Below, in pieces: positions 62,619 through 64,000 of a stretch of 64,000 nt of DNA; the stretch's first letter is position 1; every line of letters starts with the position of its first letter. This stretch comes from Rhodothermus profundi (lineage in GTDB: Bacteria; Bacteroidota; Rhodothermia; Rhodothermales; Rhodothermaceae), in the NCBI RefSeq assembly GCF_900142415.1, contig NZ_FRAU01000004.1:186001-250000 (forward strand), read 5' to 3'. The notes under the pieces were generated by a model. The model was not told the origin of the DNA and searched no databases. It was given only the letters and a program-made list of their open reading frames with translations. The translations under genes were made by a program, and so were the position numbers.

Positions 62619-64000
62619 ATGTACCGACTACTCATTGCATTTGTTTTGTCTTTCAGCGTGGCTGCCTCTGCTCAGCCCCTTCAGCCACTATCTTCTGAAA
62701 CATCCGCTGACCAGCCTGAAAGTTATATTCTACATGTCACCGACTGGCTTAACCGCCAGCCCGCAGCCCAACGGGCGCTGGCAGACTTTCATCGCCGTAA
62801 GGCTTTAGGGCTCTTATCCAGAACACCAACTGTGCTGGCACCTCCCCAGGTAGGCGATCGTCAATCTTTTAAGGTCTACAACTTTGAGACCCAAACGACC
62901 GAGCTGCGTGAATTTGAACTGCGCGTTATTGAAGAACGGTTCTATCTGTGGGTCGAGGTTGCTTCGCTTGACAGTGGCTGGGTGACCGATGCCAAACTAG
63001 AAGCGCTACGGTCCGCTCTGGCCGATGCCACCCCCACCGGCTCGATTAACCCCAATCAGGGTATTATTGCCAACGTCGAAGATGTTTTTGGCAACCCGCC
63101 CAACGTGGATGGCGACGGCAAAACCGATGTGCTGCTGGTCGACATACGGGACGGCTGGGACCCGCAAAGCGGCGGCGGATTTGTTGCTGGTTTTGTCTAC
63201 AGTGGCGATCTGAGCCCCAGTGGAAATAATCGCGACATTCTGTATCTGGACACCAACCCCTCGCTTTCTACTAACCGGCCTATTCAATCGCTGCTTTCGA
63301 CGGCCGCGCACGAATACCAACATCTCATTCACTTCAACTATGACATCGACGAAATCTCCTTTGTAAATGAAGGCCTTTCGGAATGGGCCGAAGTGATTAA
63401 CGGCTATGAGCGTCGCGCCATGCGATATCTGAGCGATGTGGCGCGGTACAACGTTCCGATCTTCCGCTGGTCTCAGGACAACGTAAACGTGCTGGACGAC
63501 TACGAACGCGCGGGCCTGTTTACCACCTATCTGGAAGACCGCATTGGCTGGCAGGCCGTCGGTGCCATCACGCGCGACGCACAAAGCGGCCTCTCCTCCT
63601 ATCAAAATGCCCTCGCGCCCCATGGTCTTTCGTTCTACCAGGTCCTGCTGGACTTTCATACAGCCAACTTCCTGAACAACCGAAACGTCAACGCAGCCTA
63701 CGGCTACAGCCGCACGGACTTTCAGAACGTAGGCGCTATCCCCTCTGTCGTCTACAACGGCCGCATCACTACCCAGACGCCAGACACTACGATCTTGCTG
63801 TGGGGAGGCGGCGTGCTTTATCTGGTGTGGCAGTATGTCAAGGACTTACAGGTTACGCTCTCTGGAGCCTCGCTGGCGCTTCGCGCGCTGCGCTACCCTG
63901 AAGGGGGCGGCGTTATTGTCGAAGACCTGAATCCTGCTGCCTCTCCGTTCACGTTCTCCGGCTCGCATAACCAGGTCGTGCTCATCGTAACACGCACGTC
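62619..64000 (+). CDS. Secreted HExxH metalloprotease (M30-like), 3' end outside the window
   Basis: At least 460 residues, open at the right edge. The signal peptide is MYRLLIAFVLSFSVAASA. A pro- or Ig-like region follows, then the catalytic domain: AHEYQHLIHF contains the HEYQH zinc motif at 231-235, and SFVNEGLSEWAE about 16 residues later provides the third ligand Glu, probably 251. This resembles peptidase family M30 and similar secreted gluzincins of Bacteroidota, which often end in a T9SS tail, here not visible. It should be exported to degrade extracellular proteins. Confidence 0.8.
   Translation, partial: MYRLLIAFVLSFSVAASAQPLQPLSSETSADQPESYILHVTDWLNRQPAAQRALADFHRRKALGLLSRTPTVLAPPQVGDRQSFKVYNFETQTTELREFELRVIEERFYLWVEVASLDSGWVTDAKLEALRSALADATPTGSINPNQGIIANVEDVFGNPPNVDGDGKTDVLLVDIRDGWDPQSGGGFVAGFVYSGDLSPSGNNRDILYLDTNPSLSTNRPIQSLLSTAAHEYQHLIHFNYDIDEISFVNEGLSEWAEVINGYERRAMRYLSDVARYNVPIFRWSQDNVNVLDDYERAGLFTTYLEDRIGWQAVGAITRDAQSGLSSYQNALAPHGLSFYQVLLDFHTANFLNNRNVNAAYGYSRTDFQNVGAIPSVVYNGRITTQTPDTTILLWGGGVLYLVWQYVKDLQVTLSGASLALRALRYPEGGGVIVEDLNPAASPFTFSGSHNQVVLIVTRT

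Overview
The window looks like chromosomal DNA of a thermophilic Rhodothermus species (Rhodothermota, close to R. marinus). The best evidence is a block from 42.3 to 29.2 kb that encodes a complete alternative complex III (ActA-F) followed by a caa3 cytochrome oxidase. Subunit I of that oxidase carries the YSHPAV signature of R. marinus-type (A2) enzymes. Bacteroidota-like traits agree with this: a PorV/PorQ-like barrel, a secreted protein with a FlgD/T9SS-like tail, bacillithiol synthase BshA, DUF2723, and weak Shine-Dalgarno use. The DNA is GC-rich and gene-dense, with many 1-35 bp overlaps. I see no rRNA, tRNA, CRISPR array, insertion sequence or prophage, so this is core chromosome with a few odd accessory genes.

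Layout. 0-4.6 kb: end of an S9 peptidase, a CPBP membrane protein with an altered active site, and a reverse-strand trio (lipoprotein, BNR-repeat secreted protein, PorV/PorQ-like barrel). 4.7-9.8 kb (reverse): site-2 protease, aminotransferase, coaD, rsmD, a DUF3822-like protein and a membrane-anchored protein, the last preceded by a good promoter and a hairpin/T-tract at the transcript start. 9.9-12.8 kb: pdxJ-era convergent with pdxB. 12.8-18.6 kb: a structured AT-rich spacer, a SleB-type hydrolase, an EEP-fold lipoprotein, an outer-membrane barrel, bshA with a kinase-fold partner, and an MBL hydrolase. 18.8-26.3 kb: an envelope and RNA-modification run (LpxG-like phosphoesterase, LptF/G permease, rsmI, rtcA, DUF2723 protein).

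26.3-29.1 kb (reverse): a cold-shock gene with a strong promoter and a switch-like leader, an unknown gene, ybeY, metF and a small membrane gene. 29.2-42.3 kb (reverse): actABCDEF, an unnamed membrane gene, SCO1 and coxBACD, ended by a clear terminator. Electrons would pass from menaquinol through ACIII to the cytochrome c domain of CoxB and on to oxygen. The type A succinate dehydrogenase at 52.6-56 kb (sdhCDAB) would feed the same quinone pool.

42.6-48.4 kb: a glycosyltransferase fused to a degenerate phosphoglycosyl transferase, accA, a thioesterase, nadC and an unknown gene. 48.4-52.6 kb: an MltD-like LysM transglycosylase, then the most unusual locus. This is a three-gene operon in which a Pro-rich coiled-coil protein and a GvpF/L-family protein share a homologous N-terminal helical module, followed by a gamma-glutamylcyclotransferase-fold gene; no gas-vesicle shell gene is nearby. 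56.6-64 kb: RNase E/G with a basic insertion, an MBL phosphodiesterase, aroQ, a YdjM-like membrane protein, a flippase with an extra loop, a small lipoprotein, and the start of a secreted HExxH metalloprotease that runs off the window.
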